From assembly GCA_963921195.1 (NCBI GenBank), contig OY992539.1, positions 95,860,964 to 95,924,963 on the forward strand: DNA of 64,000 bases. The letters run 5' to 3'. Source of the stretch: Pegoplata infirma. Taxonomy: Eukaryota > Arthropoda > Insecta > Diptera > Anthomyiidae. Below the pieces are notes generated by a model that was given only the letters and a program-made list of their open reading frames with translations, was not told the origin of the DNA and made no database searches. How positions within the stretch are numbered: position 1 is the first letter of the stretch; each line of letters begins with the position of its first letter. Shown piece by piece: positions 47,066-57,606 of the stretch. A program made the translations under genes and the position numbers.

Positions 47066-47791
47066 CCCAGGCAGAAAAATACGAACGGGAAAGCGCTGGC
47101 AAAGTACCTTTTATGGTCGCTTGTGTGCTGAAAAATATGGTACTATTATAGCACTTTTAGAACAAAAAAATGGGACGTATTTAAATTGTATACATAAGTC
47201 CATAAGACACAACTTTTTTTGGTGTTTATTTGAATAAAGAAATTTATTAAATTAGGATAAAAAAATTATTGACTCATTTATTAGGATAACAAAATTTTGA
47301 ACAATTTTCTAAGTCCCGGAAAAAATTTGTTTGCAGTTTTCTTTGCGTTTTGGAATAAAAAATTTATTAAAAATGCTTTTAGGAAAAAAATTGGAAAAGT
47401 CCCGAAAAAAAGTGGTGTATTGAACCGAAACGGGTATGTATCCGGAGTTTAAGGGTGATGTATCCGGAGTTTAAGACACTTCCTCACGAAAGAAACAGGT
47501 ATTTTTACATAAAAGGTGTCAAGTTTGTAATATGTAGGTCATTGTGTATGTGACATATCATGAGAACTTCAAGGACCGGCCACTTATCCTGCAGGGAAAT
47601 AAAAAATATTCCAATTGTTATGAAAATTAATAAATTTCAATAAAAAATTTATACTTTGAACGGATTTAAATAGAAAAACATTGGCAAAGCGCTTGGAAAG
47701 CACTTTTTCGAATTCATACTACCTTCTACACAAAAAATAAAGTGCTTTGCCGAGACTTTTTCTTTGGAACGGTTGGCAGTTTCTGCCTGGG
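47066..47791. mobile_element. CCCAGGCAGAAA-ended MITE
   Basis: CCCAGGCAGAAA at 47066-47077 against TTTCTGCCTGGG at 47780-47791. It splits the CCCATACAAAAC...ACAAGAATGTAAATTT sequence of the foldback arm. It contains GGGAAAGCGCT and, near the right end, CTTGGAAAGCAC-like motifs. No gene; the 60-codon frame at 47649-47831 crosses its end. Confidence 0.65.
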
Positions 47792-48362
47792 TATGTATAC
47801 AAGAATGTAAATTTTTGAGATTGTGGTGCATTCCGTTTTAATGTGATAAATATTTAATCAAGGCAACTCGCCACAAATATGACCATTTTTCCAATATTTG
47901 ACCAAGCCTCCTAAGCCCAGTTTTCGAAAACTTGAAAAACCAAAACCGCAATTTTTTATGTTCTATATAGGGCTATCCATACAACCTATTCAGAAGTTTA
48001 CGGTACACATGTTTTTTTCGCTGGACATTTGGTGTGGAATGCCTCATATCTGTTTTTTTTTTTTCGTGAATAGACAAACATCTAAACTTTTAATGATTTT
48101 TTTTTTAATTGGCCGGATTTTTGATAAATTGGCTTTTTAAAAAATGGAGAATTTTAGAACGGAATCTGAAAATTTAAAAAAAAAAAAAAAATTTAATCGA
48201 TTGCCCATACAAAACTATACAAGAAAGTGAATTTTTTAAATTGTGGTGCAATCCGTTTTATTTCATAAATATTTAATAAAGAGTGGAGGGTATCAAAAAC
48301 AGAACTAAAAAACAAGTATTATGTTTTATAGCTGTTTAAAAATTGTAATCATTACGTTTTTT

Positions 48363-49202
48363 TTATACCCTACACCACACTGTGGTACAGGGTATAATGA
48401 GTTTGTGCTGATGTTTGTAACTACCCGAAATATTGGTCCTAGACCCACCTTTAAGTATACCGATCGACTCAGAATCACTTTTTGAGTCGATTTAGCGATG
48501 TCCGTCCGTCCGTCCGTCTGTCCGTCCGTCTGTCTGTCTGTCTGTCCATGTAAACGGTGTAAACACGATACAGGTCGCAATTTTTAATCAATTGACTTGA
48601 AATTTGAAACTTAAGTCTCTCTTGGCCCAAGGACAAAGCCTATTGAAATTTGAAAAAATCGGTCCATATTTAGACTTAGCCCCCATACAAAGGTCCTCTT
48701 TAGTTTTGGCTCAAATGACTCTAATAACCGTATTATAGAAGGTATCGCTTTGAAATTTGGATGGTAAACATGTTTTGTCTTCACATATCATCATTCCGAA
48801 TTTCAAAGAAATCGGACCAGTTCTTCTTGTAGCCCCCATACAAACCACCTTCCCGATTTTCACATAAATGTCTCAAATTTCATGAAATAGAAAATATTTA
48901 ATTAAAATTTTGTTTGTGTATGTTAAACGCGTACTTAAATAACCTTATCAAACCTGATAATCATCGGACCAGTTTTGGACTCAGGCCCCTTGTGAAAATT
49001 TCGCCCGATATTCAGTTAAAGCGGTTTATTGTCAACAAATAGAAGCCTATTTCACTCAAATTTGATTTGTGAGTGTTTTCTTCACTTATTAAAGGTTTTA
49101 CAACATATAGATCTAATCGATCCATGGGACCCATTTTCCGGGAAACCTTGGTGTAGGGTATTATATGGTCGGTTTTGACCGACTATAATTTTCTTACTTG
49201 TT
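48363..49202 (+). mobile_element. Long mini-me-like element
   Basis: Starts ATACCCTACACCACACTGTG and ends GGTGTAGGGTATTATATGGT, GACCGACTATAATTTTC, TTACTTGTT. It has a (GTCY)n run at 48500-48547 and ordered motifs parallel to the shorter mini-me copies, but a different 840-bp body with repeated 'ATCGGACCAGTT' and 'CCCCCATACAAA' motifs. It is a separate subfamily. Confidence 0.7.
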
Positions 49203-49409
49203 TTTTTTTTGTTTTAACCCCCCTTAAGTAAGTCTTATTTAGGAGCGCTCTAAAATGTGTTGCCTGGGAAATCGATTGGTTTGCTATTATAGCATTCTAT
49301 CATTTCTAACAGTTGTTACATATTTACTTAATTCAATTCCAATTCATTTTTTTTTTTTTTCATACATTTTTTCATTGTTTTCTATTTTTTTTTTTTTTTC
49401 TATTTACAG

Positions 49410-49624
49410 AGGTGCCTGTCCGTGTTCTGTTAACAAAACATGTGTGGATCCTAATCAATCATGCAATTGTGATGTTAAAGAAAATAAATGGTACTCAGAC
49501 GAAGGATATTATTCCGAACCACACAGTTTGGGTATAACACACATGTATTTTCTGCAACAAAAGGATTTAGATGATGAGGCACAAGGTAGAATTACTTTGG
49601 GTCCATTGGAATGTGTAGAAACAA
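49410..49624 (+). CDS. axo: Axotactin/neurexin IV-like protein, internal exon B
   Basis: Exon of 215 nt completing the fibrinogen-like segment. The first base completes an Arg codon with exon A, giving ...NVK-R-GACPCSVNKTCVDPNQ. The cysteine-rich C.C....C......C.C pattern is followed by NKWYSDEGYY and LGITHMYFLQQ, then RITLGPLECVET. In Caspr-type proteins this block (W..D.G.L, then a GPL.C ending) joins the fibrinogen-like region to the next laminin G domain. NKT is a possible N-glycosylation site. The acceptor is TTTCTATTTACAG. The donor is ACAA|GTATGA (phase 1), a weaker match than the other donors. Running past it adds only MNKIKKKI-like residues and a stop, which supports splicing there. 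Confidence 0.88.
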
Positions 49625-49693
49625 GTATGAACAAAATAAAAAAAAAAATATAGAAAAAATTTAATTATTTTATTTTAATTTCTCAATATATAG
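49625..49693 (+). other. 69-bp intron
   Basis: GTATGA...ATATATAG. AT-rich and of a size typical of short fly introns; removal joins A to AC to make Asn and keeps the frame. Confidence 0.85.
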
Positions 49694-50093
49694 ACACCCA
49701 AAAATATGTGGTCACCTTTACAACATCACAATCATACATTGAAGTTCCTGGTTGGCGTAAGGGTGATATTGCATTTTCATTCCGTACTACGGGTGAAAAG
49801 GCAATTTTACTATTTCAACCACCCATACGTCCGTCGTATCCATCCTTTATGGTAGCGTTAACGGGTGATTATCAATTGACTTTTAATTTTACATTGAGTA
49901 CGGGTACCCCGCGTGAATTGGTCATTAACTCACATCGTAAATTAAATGGTGGTGAATGGCATAAAATATGGATTGACTACAATGAGTATCATGTACGTTT
50001 TATGATTAATACCGATTATCAAATGGTTGATCTTTTGCCCGAAGAAGAGTTTGGTCCTTTTGAGGGCAGCATGTATATTGGTGGTGCCACGGC
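49694..50093 (+). CDS. axo: Axotactin/neurexin IV-like protein, internal exon C
   Basis: Exon of 400 nt encoding most of a laminin G domain: (N)TQKYVVTFTTSQSYIEV at the start, then GDIAFSFRTTGEKAILLFQ, a FMVALTGDYQLTFNF strand pair, LNGGEWHKIWIDYNEY and, at the end, GPFEGSMYIGGAT. The AFSFRTT...A.LL, L..G.WH and MYIGG signatures are standard for laminin G domains. The donor GGC|GTAAGT (phase 2) ends the exon before the domain is complete; the remainder is not found in the following 13.9 kb. There is no stop or transmembrane segment in this window, so secreted (axotactin) and membrane (Nrx-IV) forms cannot be separated here. Confidence 0.9.
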
Positions 50094-50252
50094 GTAAGTA
50101 TGAATATTTTAATATTTTTTTTATTAATTATTTAAAAAAATTGAGATAAATTATGGCTTTGTGCAATATGTTACAAGGCAGTAGACATACAAATCTGTTA
50201 AACAAGACATGTAAATTTTATGCAGCAGTTGCTGTGTTATCAACAAACATGT
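50094..50252. other. Start of the downstream intron (continues past 64000)
   Basis: GTAAGT donor. No exon carrying the missing end of the laminin G domain is recognised between here and 64000. Confidence 0.7.
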
Positions 50253-51621
50253 GAGGCATTCCACACCAAATGTTCCGCTACAGAAAAACTTGTGTCCCGT
50301 AAATTTCTGAATAGGTTGTTTGGATAGCCCTATATGACACTAAGAAAATTACGTTTTTGGTTTTTATAATTTTCAAAAACTGGAAGGCGTGGTCAAATAT
50401 TGGAAAAATGGTCAAATTTGTGGCGAGTTGCCTTGATTAAATATTTATCACATTAAAACGGAATGCACCACAATCTCAAAAATTTACATTCTTATATAGT
50501 TTTGTATGGGCTATCGATTAAAATTTTTGTTTTGGAAAATTTTCAGAAAACGTTCTGAAATTTTCTATTTTTAAAAAAAGTCAATTTATCAAAAATCCGG
50601 CCACTTTTTTTTTTTTTTTCTTCTTTTTTTTTTTTTTTTTTAAGTTTATATGTTTTTCCATCCACACAAAAAAATTCAGAAACACGTTCTTCTTTTTTTT
50701 TTGAGAAAATCGCATTTGAACTTTAAATTAACAATTTAGTAATTTGCTTGTATTTTCTTGATTTAACGTTGCGAATGAGTATTATTAATTGCATAAGTAT
50801 TACTCATTCGCAACGTTAAAACAAAGAAATAAAAGCAAATTACAAAATAGTTATGAAATTTAAAGTTCAAATCAAAGACTATTAAAGAAGACGTATCACA
50901 CGGGAAAGTAAATGAACCCTCTGGAAATAAGTTCCCGCGGAGAGATATGGATGAATTCTTTTTTAGTTTTTCATTCGTAGTGGAGAAAAATATTTTGAAT
51001 CCAATTAGAAAATTAAATCAGAATTTGTCAAAATCCACTAATACATGCTCAAATTGAATCAGAATTTACCAATACACACTTCTAAAAATATTTTTTTGTG
51101 TACAAGAAGAAAAGAAAATAAACAAATATTTCTCCACGGGAACTCGCTTGCAAATTAGTGAATTCCTTTTTTGGAGACTGGGAGCTCTTGGACACCCTTT
51201 GGTTCAAATGCGATTTTCTCGAAAAAAACGAAGAACTTGTTTTTGAATTTTTTTGTGTGGATGGACAAACATCTAAACTTTAAAAAAAAAAATTAAAAAA
51301 GAAAAAAAAAAGTGGCATGTTTTTTAATAAATTTACATTTTTAAAAAATGGAAAATTTCAGACCGGGTTTTGAAAATTTTCCAAAAAAAAAAAATTTTAA
51401 TCCATATAACGTTTTAATGTGATAAATATTTAATCAAGGCAACTCGCCACAAATTTTACCATTTTTCCAATATTTGACCACGCCTCCTAAGCCCAGTTTT
51501 TGAAAAATTGAAAAACCAAAAGCGCAATTTTCTAAGTTCCATATAGGGCTATCTATACAACCTATCAGAAGTTTACGGTACACGTGTTTTTTTTCGCTGG
51601 ACATTTGGTGTGGAATGCCTC
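50253..51621. mobile_element. GAGGCATTCC foldback element, compact copy
   Basis: A 1369-bp inverted-repeat element: GAGGCATTCCACACCAAATG at 50253-50272, complement at 51602-51621. The arms carry AAACGGAATGCACCACAATC and a TTTGTGGCGAGTTGCCTTGA block. Near 50737-50845 lies an internal hairpin containing AACGTTGCGAATGAGTATT and its complement. 50870-51200 is single-copy sequence and could be a later insertion. It is the uninterrupted relative of 38565-48045. Confidence 0.82.
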
Positions 51622-51628
51622 ATGTATA

Positions 51629-52634
51629 CAGGGTGATTCAGTCACGACCCGCCGAATTTTACCAGCGTATTCCTTGGCTCATTTCATGAACATATATCCA
51701 TTACGACCATCCCCCGAAAATGCAAGTGTGCGAAATGGCAGCGGTTTGAAAATTTTCGGTTTGGAGGTTGGAGGGTAGTAGGGTAAAATTGATAACTTCT
51801 GAGCCTAAGGTCCGATTTTTAGGCTTGTTGGAAAGCTCATGGGGAGGCCTTTCAGAATCAATAACAAAAAAATTGAAGTAAATAGAAATCGTCGAGATGC
51901 AGAGCTTTAAAAAATAAAATGTGAAAAAAGACATACAAATTTGCACATAACCTCAATTTTCTCAGCCGGTATTCCCGGGAATACCGGGAATAATTCAAGA
52001 ACCGGGAAACCGGTACCATTTCCCGGTAATACCGAGAACAGGGAATACCGGTATTCCCGGTACTACGGTACTGACCGCAGGCACTAGTTTGGAGGCGAAA
52101 TAACAGCACACATACATTTGTTTTTGTAAATTAACAAGTTTAAGATTTTATTTTATTAAAATTTTTGGAAGGCAAATCGTCATAACTTTGGAACTGTAAG
52201 ACCTCTGGGCTTCTTTTAGGGCATTTTGGAAAGGTAAGAGGTAGGGCTATCTTTTAAGAGGAAAAAAAACAAAAGTTACCTGCCATCTGGCTGAGCAAAT
52301 TGACGTTATGTGCAAATTCTTATGCCTTTTTTCCAAATTTTATTCTTAAAAGCTATGTATCTCGACGATTTCACTTTATTTTAATTTTTTGTTATTTATT
52401 CTAAAACGTTTCCCAATGAACTTTCCAACAAGCCAAAAAACAAGTAAATCGGACCCCTGGTTCATAAGTTATCAATTTTACCCTACTACCCTCCGACCAC
52501 CAATCCGAAAATTTTCAATCCGCTGCCATTTCGCACACTTGCATTTTCGGGGATGGTCGTAATGGACATATTTTCATGAAATGAGCCAAGGAATACGCTG
52601 GTAAAATTCGGCGGGTCGTGACTGAATCACCCTG
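51629..52634. mobile_element. Foldback element, CAGGGTGATTCAGTCACGAC ends, TA target
   Basis: A 1006-bp element flanked by TA (51627-51628, 52635-52636). Arms of over 300 bp include CCGCCGAATTTTACCAGCGT, TTCCTTGGCTCATTTCATGA, TGCAAGTGTGCGAAATGGCA and GGTAGTAGGGTAAAATTGAT. The centre (51966-52095) holds repeated GGTATTCCCGG/CCGGGAATACC palindromes, perhaps a separate hAT-like insert. The 64-codon frame at 51584-51778 is an arm translation. Confidence 0.88.
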
Positions 52635-52782
52635 TATATAATTTTATAAAGTTATATATAATCAATAATTTTATCAAATTATATACAATTATATAAGAGC
52701 TTTTTTACTCGGGTATTTTAAAATATTGCGGTATATTACGTATGCGTATGAGTAATAATAACTCTTAAGAAAACTTAAAATA

Positions 52783-53030
52783 GAGATGAGATCGTGAGTA
52801 TTTTTTTACGATCACACACGTTCACGAAGGAAAAATTTTAATCACACACGATTTTTCAAAAAAAAAAATGTATCAGAACCTGAGAATTTTTCTATAGAAA
52901 AACTGTCTCAGAATCTGAGACATTTTCTATAGAATTTACTTTTTTACATGGGGTAATTACGCATGCGTATAAGTAATATTAACTCTTAAGAAACATTTAA
53001 AATAGAGCTGGGATCGTGAGTGAGTTTTTT
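52783..53030. repeat. hAT and satellite relics
   Basis: TAGAGATGAGATCGTGAG (52785) and TAGAGCTGGGATCGTGAG (53002) are ends of the TAGAGATG hAT family. Between them, 52868-52936 has two units of the 35-bp satellite type (TTTTTCTATAGAAAAACTG, GTCTCAGAATCTGAGAC). Confidence 0.65.
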
Positions 53031-53154
53031 TTTTTGTATTTGTTTTGATAATATTTAAGATGTGATTGTGTAAATACACAAATGTTTTCTAAAAGATTTT
53101 TTGACAAGCGGAGAAAATTTCGTATTATTTAAAATACATGTTTTCTTACGACTT

Positions 53155-53743
53155 ACAAGGGAAATATCTCAACCCTTATGAACCGATTTGGCTGAAACTT
53201 AAAATATATATAAAAGAGATGATTTTATGGTTGGGGTGTCTCGGTTAATCGGCCATATCAGTGTTTCGAAATTTCGTTGTCCCCTATTAATCAATGTGGA
53301 TCTCCGGGAAAATTTCGATAACTCCCGAACTAACAGGAATATCCTCTAGGAAAAAATACGTGTCGACTTTAATTTAATAAAGATTATTTCGTATTCATAT
53401 GGACATCGTAGATCTATGTCTTCATATAAATACCCCCCAAAAATTTACACATTTTCATGAAAAAAGTATTTAACGAAGCCAAACTTTTACAAGGTTGTGC
53501 CACCGTTGGATAGGCATTAAAAAACCCTTTCTTCTTATATGTAAACATCATATAGTTTCTTAAAAAGAAATGGCTGAAAAATCCAAAAAATGATATTTTC
53601 GCCATTTTTTGACCCATGTTTTGGACCCCTAAATCCCCGATATAGCCGATAAGCCGAGACACCCCAACCTTAGAATTGTCTCTTTAATATATATTTTACG
53701 TTTCGTGCAAATTAGTTCATAAGGGTTGAGATACTTCCCTTGT
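53155..53743 (-). mobile_element. Foldback element, ACAAGGGAA ends, copy 2 (inverted)
   Basis: A 589-bp relative of 35033-35622 in reverse orientation, with the same arms (ACAAGGGAAATATCTCAACC on the left, CCCTTGT on the right) and a diverged centre. Confidence 0.88.
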
Positions 53744-54078
53744 CAGTATTATAGTCTAAAGTAGGCTTTAAGAGTTAATATTACTCATACGCATTCCTAA
53801 TATACCCCAATATTGTAAAATATAAGCATAGTGCAATGTTCAACATTTTTTTTTTCTTGAAAACAAGGCAAACAACATGTTTGAAAATTTCAAAACGGAA
53901 AGATTTACACCTTAACTATTTTTTAAATATGTAAATTATGTGGCAAGTTTTTTGATAATAAAAGTTTAAGATTAAATTTTAAAAATTCAGAATTTCTTTT
54001 AAAAATGTTCCAATTTTTATTTTTTTTTGATCGATAGCACATACAAAAATCTATAAAAAAAAAAACTTTTATAAATAA

Positions 54079-55295
54079 CACTGCGTGACAAAACTAACCA
54101 CTATTTTAGAAAACAAGAGGTACGACCATCATTTCAATATATTTCGGACATGCTGAATCGAATGGCGTACTCCGTTTTTCGATGTATGGTACAGTTTTCT
54201 TGTAAAATGTCATTAAAGATTGGCTGATTTTCAGCTGCTTTTTTAACAAAAAAAATTCCAAAGCTAATGATTTTTAAATTTTATGGCATGGAAAACAAAG
54301 ATATAACTTGTAGCAATATTTCTAATATAAATTTGGTTTAAAGCTTTTCATCTTAACCCCTTTAATTCGCGGATTTCTTCATTTTTTTAAGTTTTTGCGA
54401 AATTAACCGCTAAATTGGTCTCTGATAAAAAACTTGCATTTTGTGGATCATAAAGGCGTCCATGACACTACGAATAGTGGACAAAAAACATCTATGTTAT
54501 ATGGACCATCATGAAGAAAATCGCGAAAAACCGTTTTTTTGTATATGGCAGCATCACTTTAGGAGATGATTTGAGGCTTCATCTTTTAGTATATAATGTG
54601 GGAACCTTAAACAATGAACTGACCCAAAATTTGTCCAAAAAAGTTTTCATTTGCAAAAGTTATCTTAACAAAAACTGTTATTTCAGTGTTTGCGATACAA
54701 TAATTATAGTTTTTGTTAAGATAACTTTTGCAAATGAAAACTTTTTTGGACAAATTTTGGGTCAGTTCATTGTTTAAGGTTCCCACATTATATACTAAAA
54801 GATGAAGCCTCAAATCATCTCCTAAAGTGATGCTGCCATATACAAAAAAACGGTTTTTCGCGATTTTCTTCATGATGGTCCATATAACATAGATGTTTTT
54901 TGTCCACTATTCGTAGTGTCATGGACGCCTTTATGATCCACAAAATGCAAGTTTTTTATCAGAGACCAATTTAGCGGTTAATTTCGCGAAAACTTAAAAA
55001 AATGAAGAAATCCGCGAATTAAAGGGGTTAAGATGAAAAGCTTTAAACCAAATTTATATTAGAAATATTGCTACAAGTTATATCTTTTTATTCCACGCCA
55101 TAAAATTTAAAAATCATGAGCTTTGGAATTTTTTTTTGTTAAAAAAGCAGCTGAAAATCAGCCAATCTTTAATGACATTTTACAAGAAAACTGTACCATA
55201 CATCGAAAAACGGAGTACGCCATTCGATTCAGCATGTCCGAAATATATAGAAATGATGGTCGTAACTCTTGTTTATTTTTTAGTGTTCCGCAGTG
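54079..55295. mobile_element. 1.2-kb near-perfect palindrome (foldback), CACTGCG ends
   Basis: Arms 54079-54676 and 54708-55295 with only a 31-nt loop. CACTGCGTGACAAAACTAAC at the left is mirrored less exactly at the right (CACTGCGGAACACTAAAAA when read on the other strand). The next 500 bp are nearly identical. Frames 54511-54777 (+) and 54607-54873 (-) therefore translate to the same first 55 residues; they are a symmetry effect. There is no transposase. Confidence 0.92.
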
Positions 55296-55944
55296 TAATG
55301 AAATAAAGATACTTGGGGAAAAAATGCTGAAATTTTTAATATTTGACCACGCCTAGAAGGCCCACTTTTTGAAAAATCTAAAATTTTATTTTATTTGTGT
55401 TATTTAATAGTACCCTAATTGTAAGTGCAAAATACTTTGCAAATGATATCCTATTGAAACCACCACTATGGTTTCTCTGTAGTGGAACAGTTTGTGTTGA
55501 ATCCCTCATATAATTATATTCAAAATGGCCATGATTATATCAAAACTTTTTCGACTTGGGTCCTATAACCACATTTTATAAAATGTTTATCACTTTTTAA
55601 AAAATTTCAAAACAATTTTGAATTTTATTTTTATGTGTGTATGAGTGTTTTTCAGTTTGTATTCATGTCTGTTTTATCATGACATGTTCATAAAAATGTC
55701 TCTTGCACCTGCCATTTATTTTAATCTCATAATCAGTACTCGGTAACCACTTGAAAATTAATGTAAAACACTTGTATAATTAATGTTAACAATTTTTATT
55801 GTATCATATATTGTATATATCTGCAATAGAGTGGGCTGAGATAATTGCTTTGTAAATGATAAAATTTCAGTAAAAAGAAAAAATTTAAAATCTTCTAAAC
55901 TTGGTATATGATCAAATTAATCCAAAACTTTATTAGTATACTAG
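55296..55944. other. Intron with a GAGGCATTCC-family fragment
   Basis: 55325-55510 keeps ATATTTGACCACGCCTAGAA and TTTGTGTTGAATCCCTCATA, a diverged right arm of that family. The rest is AT-rich with no gene. Confidence 0.5.
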
Positions 55945-56152
55945 CACAGAAAGAAAAGAAAACTTATTTTCAATCACGGGAAACGCGGTTTCAATCCATT
56001 TTTTTATTGAAACTTCTTTGATCAAGAAAATTGGTAAACCAATCACTAAATTAGTAGTTGATTAATTTAATTTTTTAATCAAACTTTATTCGATTTTGAT
56101 CTTAAATTTGATAATTCTTATATATCTAGTCAATCAAAATAATGATTGACTA
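55945..56152 (+). repeat. CAGAAAGAA...AATAATGATTGA direct repeat, copy 1
   Basis: About 208 bp sharing TTTTTTTATTGAAA, ATACC/AAACCAATCA, TTCGATTTTGAT and AGTCAATCAAAATAATGATT with 56813-57015. Confidence 0.7.
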
Positions 56153-56169
56153 CATCGTCGTACAAAAAA

Positions 56170-56679
56170 AAATCGTTAAACACACTTAAAAAAAAACTCC
56201 TGCCAAATTACTAGAAAAAATCTCGAAATTCCACTTTACCAATATTTGACAGTTTTCTTTGTTTTTTAACAAATAATTTTCGATTACAATTATTTTTCGT
56301 GATTTTACTATTTTGTTTGTATTTTTACAAATTTGCAAGGTAATTTTACAAAAAAATATAGTAAAATCACGAAAACTCCTTGTAAGTTTTATTACGCCAA
56401 AAAGTTGTAAATTTACAATATTATTGATAAAAAGATTGTAAAATTACAATAAAGCTCGTAATTTTTACTAGGAATTCACTTAAATGGGAGGCAACAAAAA
56501 ATCTAGTAATGTCACGAGAATTCCTCGTAAGTTTTATAGCGCCAAAAAAAATTAAATTTATTATTTCATTGGTGAAAATCTTGTAAAATTACAAAGAAAT
56601 CTTGTCAAATAGGAGGTAGCAAAAAATAAAAATAACAAGTTTTTCTTGTCATTTTACAAGGTTTCTTTTTTGAGTGTAG
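56170..56679. mobile_element. CACTC-type MITE
   Basis: Left CACACTTAAAAAAAAACTCC, right TTTTGAGTGTA at about 56670-56680, interior dense in GTAAATTTAC and CTCGTAATTTTTAC motifs. It lies between the two direct repeats above and below. Confidence 0.6.
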
Positions 56680-56812
56680 TTTCAAACGTATATTATCCAG
56701 CTCGTGTTTTACGACTTTTTTTTTCTTTTTTGACGGACAGTGTTATGGCAAAAATTTCAAATTCGCATCTTTAACAAATAAATTGTAAGCTTATGGCAAA
56801 ATTAAAAAGAAA

Positions 56813-57015
56813 TGCACACAGAAAGAATTTAAAAGGAATTTCAATCAACAAAAATGCGGATTCAACCAATTTTTTTATTGAAATTCCTGCAATAAGGAAA
56901 ATTGTTATACCAATCATCAAATTGTAAATATTTTTTTAATCAAACATTTTTTCGATTTTGATAGCAAATTTGATCAATTTTTATTTACAGTCAATCAAAA
57001 TAATGATTGATTTAA
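56813..57015 (+). repeat. CAGAAAGAA...AATAATGATTGA direct repeat, copy 2
   Basis: Diverged copy of 55945-56152. Confidence 0.7.
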
Positions 57016-57606
57016 CGAATGAATTGTAAGCTTATTACAAAATTATAAAAAAATTATTTTTATTAAGTGCTCCCCACAATAAAAAAAAATAAAAAGTTTT
57101 AATTGAATCCACTCTAATGTTCAGCAACCACTCTCGAAAAATGTGATAAATTAAATGAAGAAAATGGAGAAAAGTCAATAACAAACTGATGATGGTTTAC
57201 TTCTTTTCGTCATATGCGGCAGTTCATACTAATTTTCCGGCTAAAATAAAGTGTGGTTATACTAATTGTGAAATTACAAACAAAATGCTAGTCAATTTTT
57301 GGTAGCCAATTTTTTTTATGGGAGCAAATAAGTAAATTGTTATATAGGCGACTGGCAAGACCTAGATTTTACCTTTAATAGAAGTGAAGCACTTAGAATT
57401 TCTTCTAAAAAAATGGTGTTTTTCAGAGGTTGGTTAAGTTCTTCGAAAGGAAACATTTTTTCGACATACTGTGATCGGAGGTTATCAATTTGAAACGAAT
57501 GTGTTGCAACTCAGATATTTTTAGATTAAATTTTCAAAAAATCATAGCTTTATTGCTTTGCAACAGATTTTCAATTATTTGGTTTTGTTTGAAAAAACAA
57601 AAAAAA
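57016..57606. other. Intron, nothing recognised
   Basis: AT-rich DNA with no repeat or gene that I can name. Confidence 0.4.

Larger units (their letters stand above)
38565..48045. mobile_element. GAGGCATTCC foldback element, swollen by nested insertions
   Basis: GAGGCATTCCACACCAAATG at 38565-38584 and its reverse complement at 48026-48045. Inner arm blocks (TAGGTTGTATAGATAGCCCT, AAACGGAATGCACCACAATC, TTGTAATTTGCTTGTA) match on both sides. The sister copy 50253-51621 is only 1.37 kb, so most of the 9.5 kb here is later insertion: 39213-46557, 46671-46952 and 47066-47791. Confidence 0.75.
23389..49409 (+). other. Intron of 26,021 bp
   Basis: Begins GTAAGT at 23389 and ends TTTTTTCTATTTACAG at 49409 after a long polypyrimidine run. 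Joining AG from exon A with A from exon B restores an Arg codon and keeps the frame, so the junction is well supported. Nearly all content is transposable elements and foldback repeats listed separately. Confidence 0.9.
52717..53822. repeat. Outer inverted repeat around the ACAAGGGAA foldback copy 2
   Basis: TTACGTATGCGTATGAGTAA near 52736 and the mirrored TTACTCATACGCATTCCTAA near 53783 with AAGAGTTAATATTACTCAT-type sequence. The left arm is partly duplicated at 52945-53030. Confidence 0.65.

Noticed and set aside
54511..54873. Two 88-codon frames with the same N-terminal 55 residues on opposite strands
   Set aside because: They arise from the symmetry of the palindrome; no domain, and the frames read into the loop and opposite arm.
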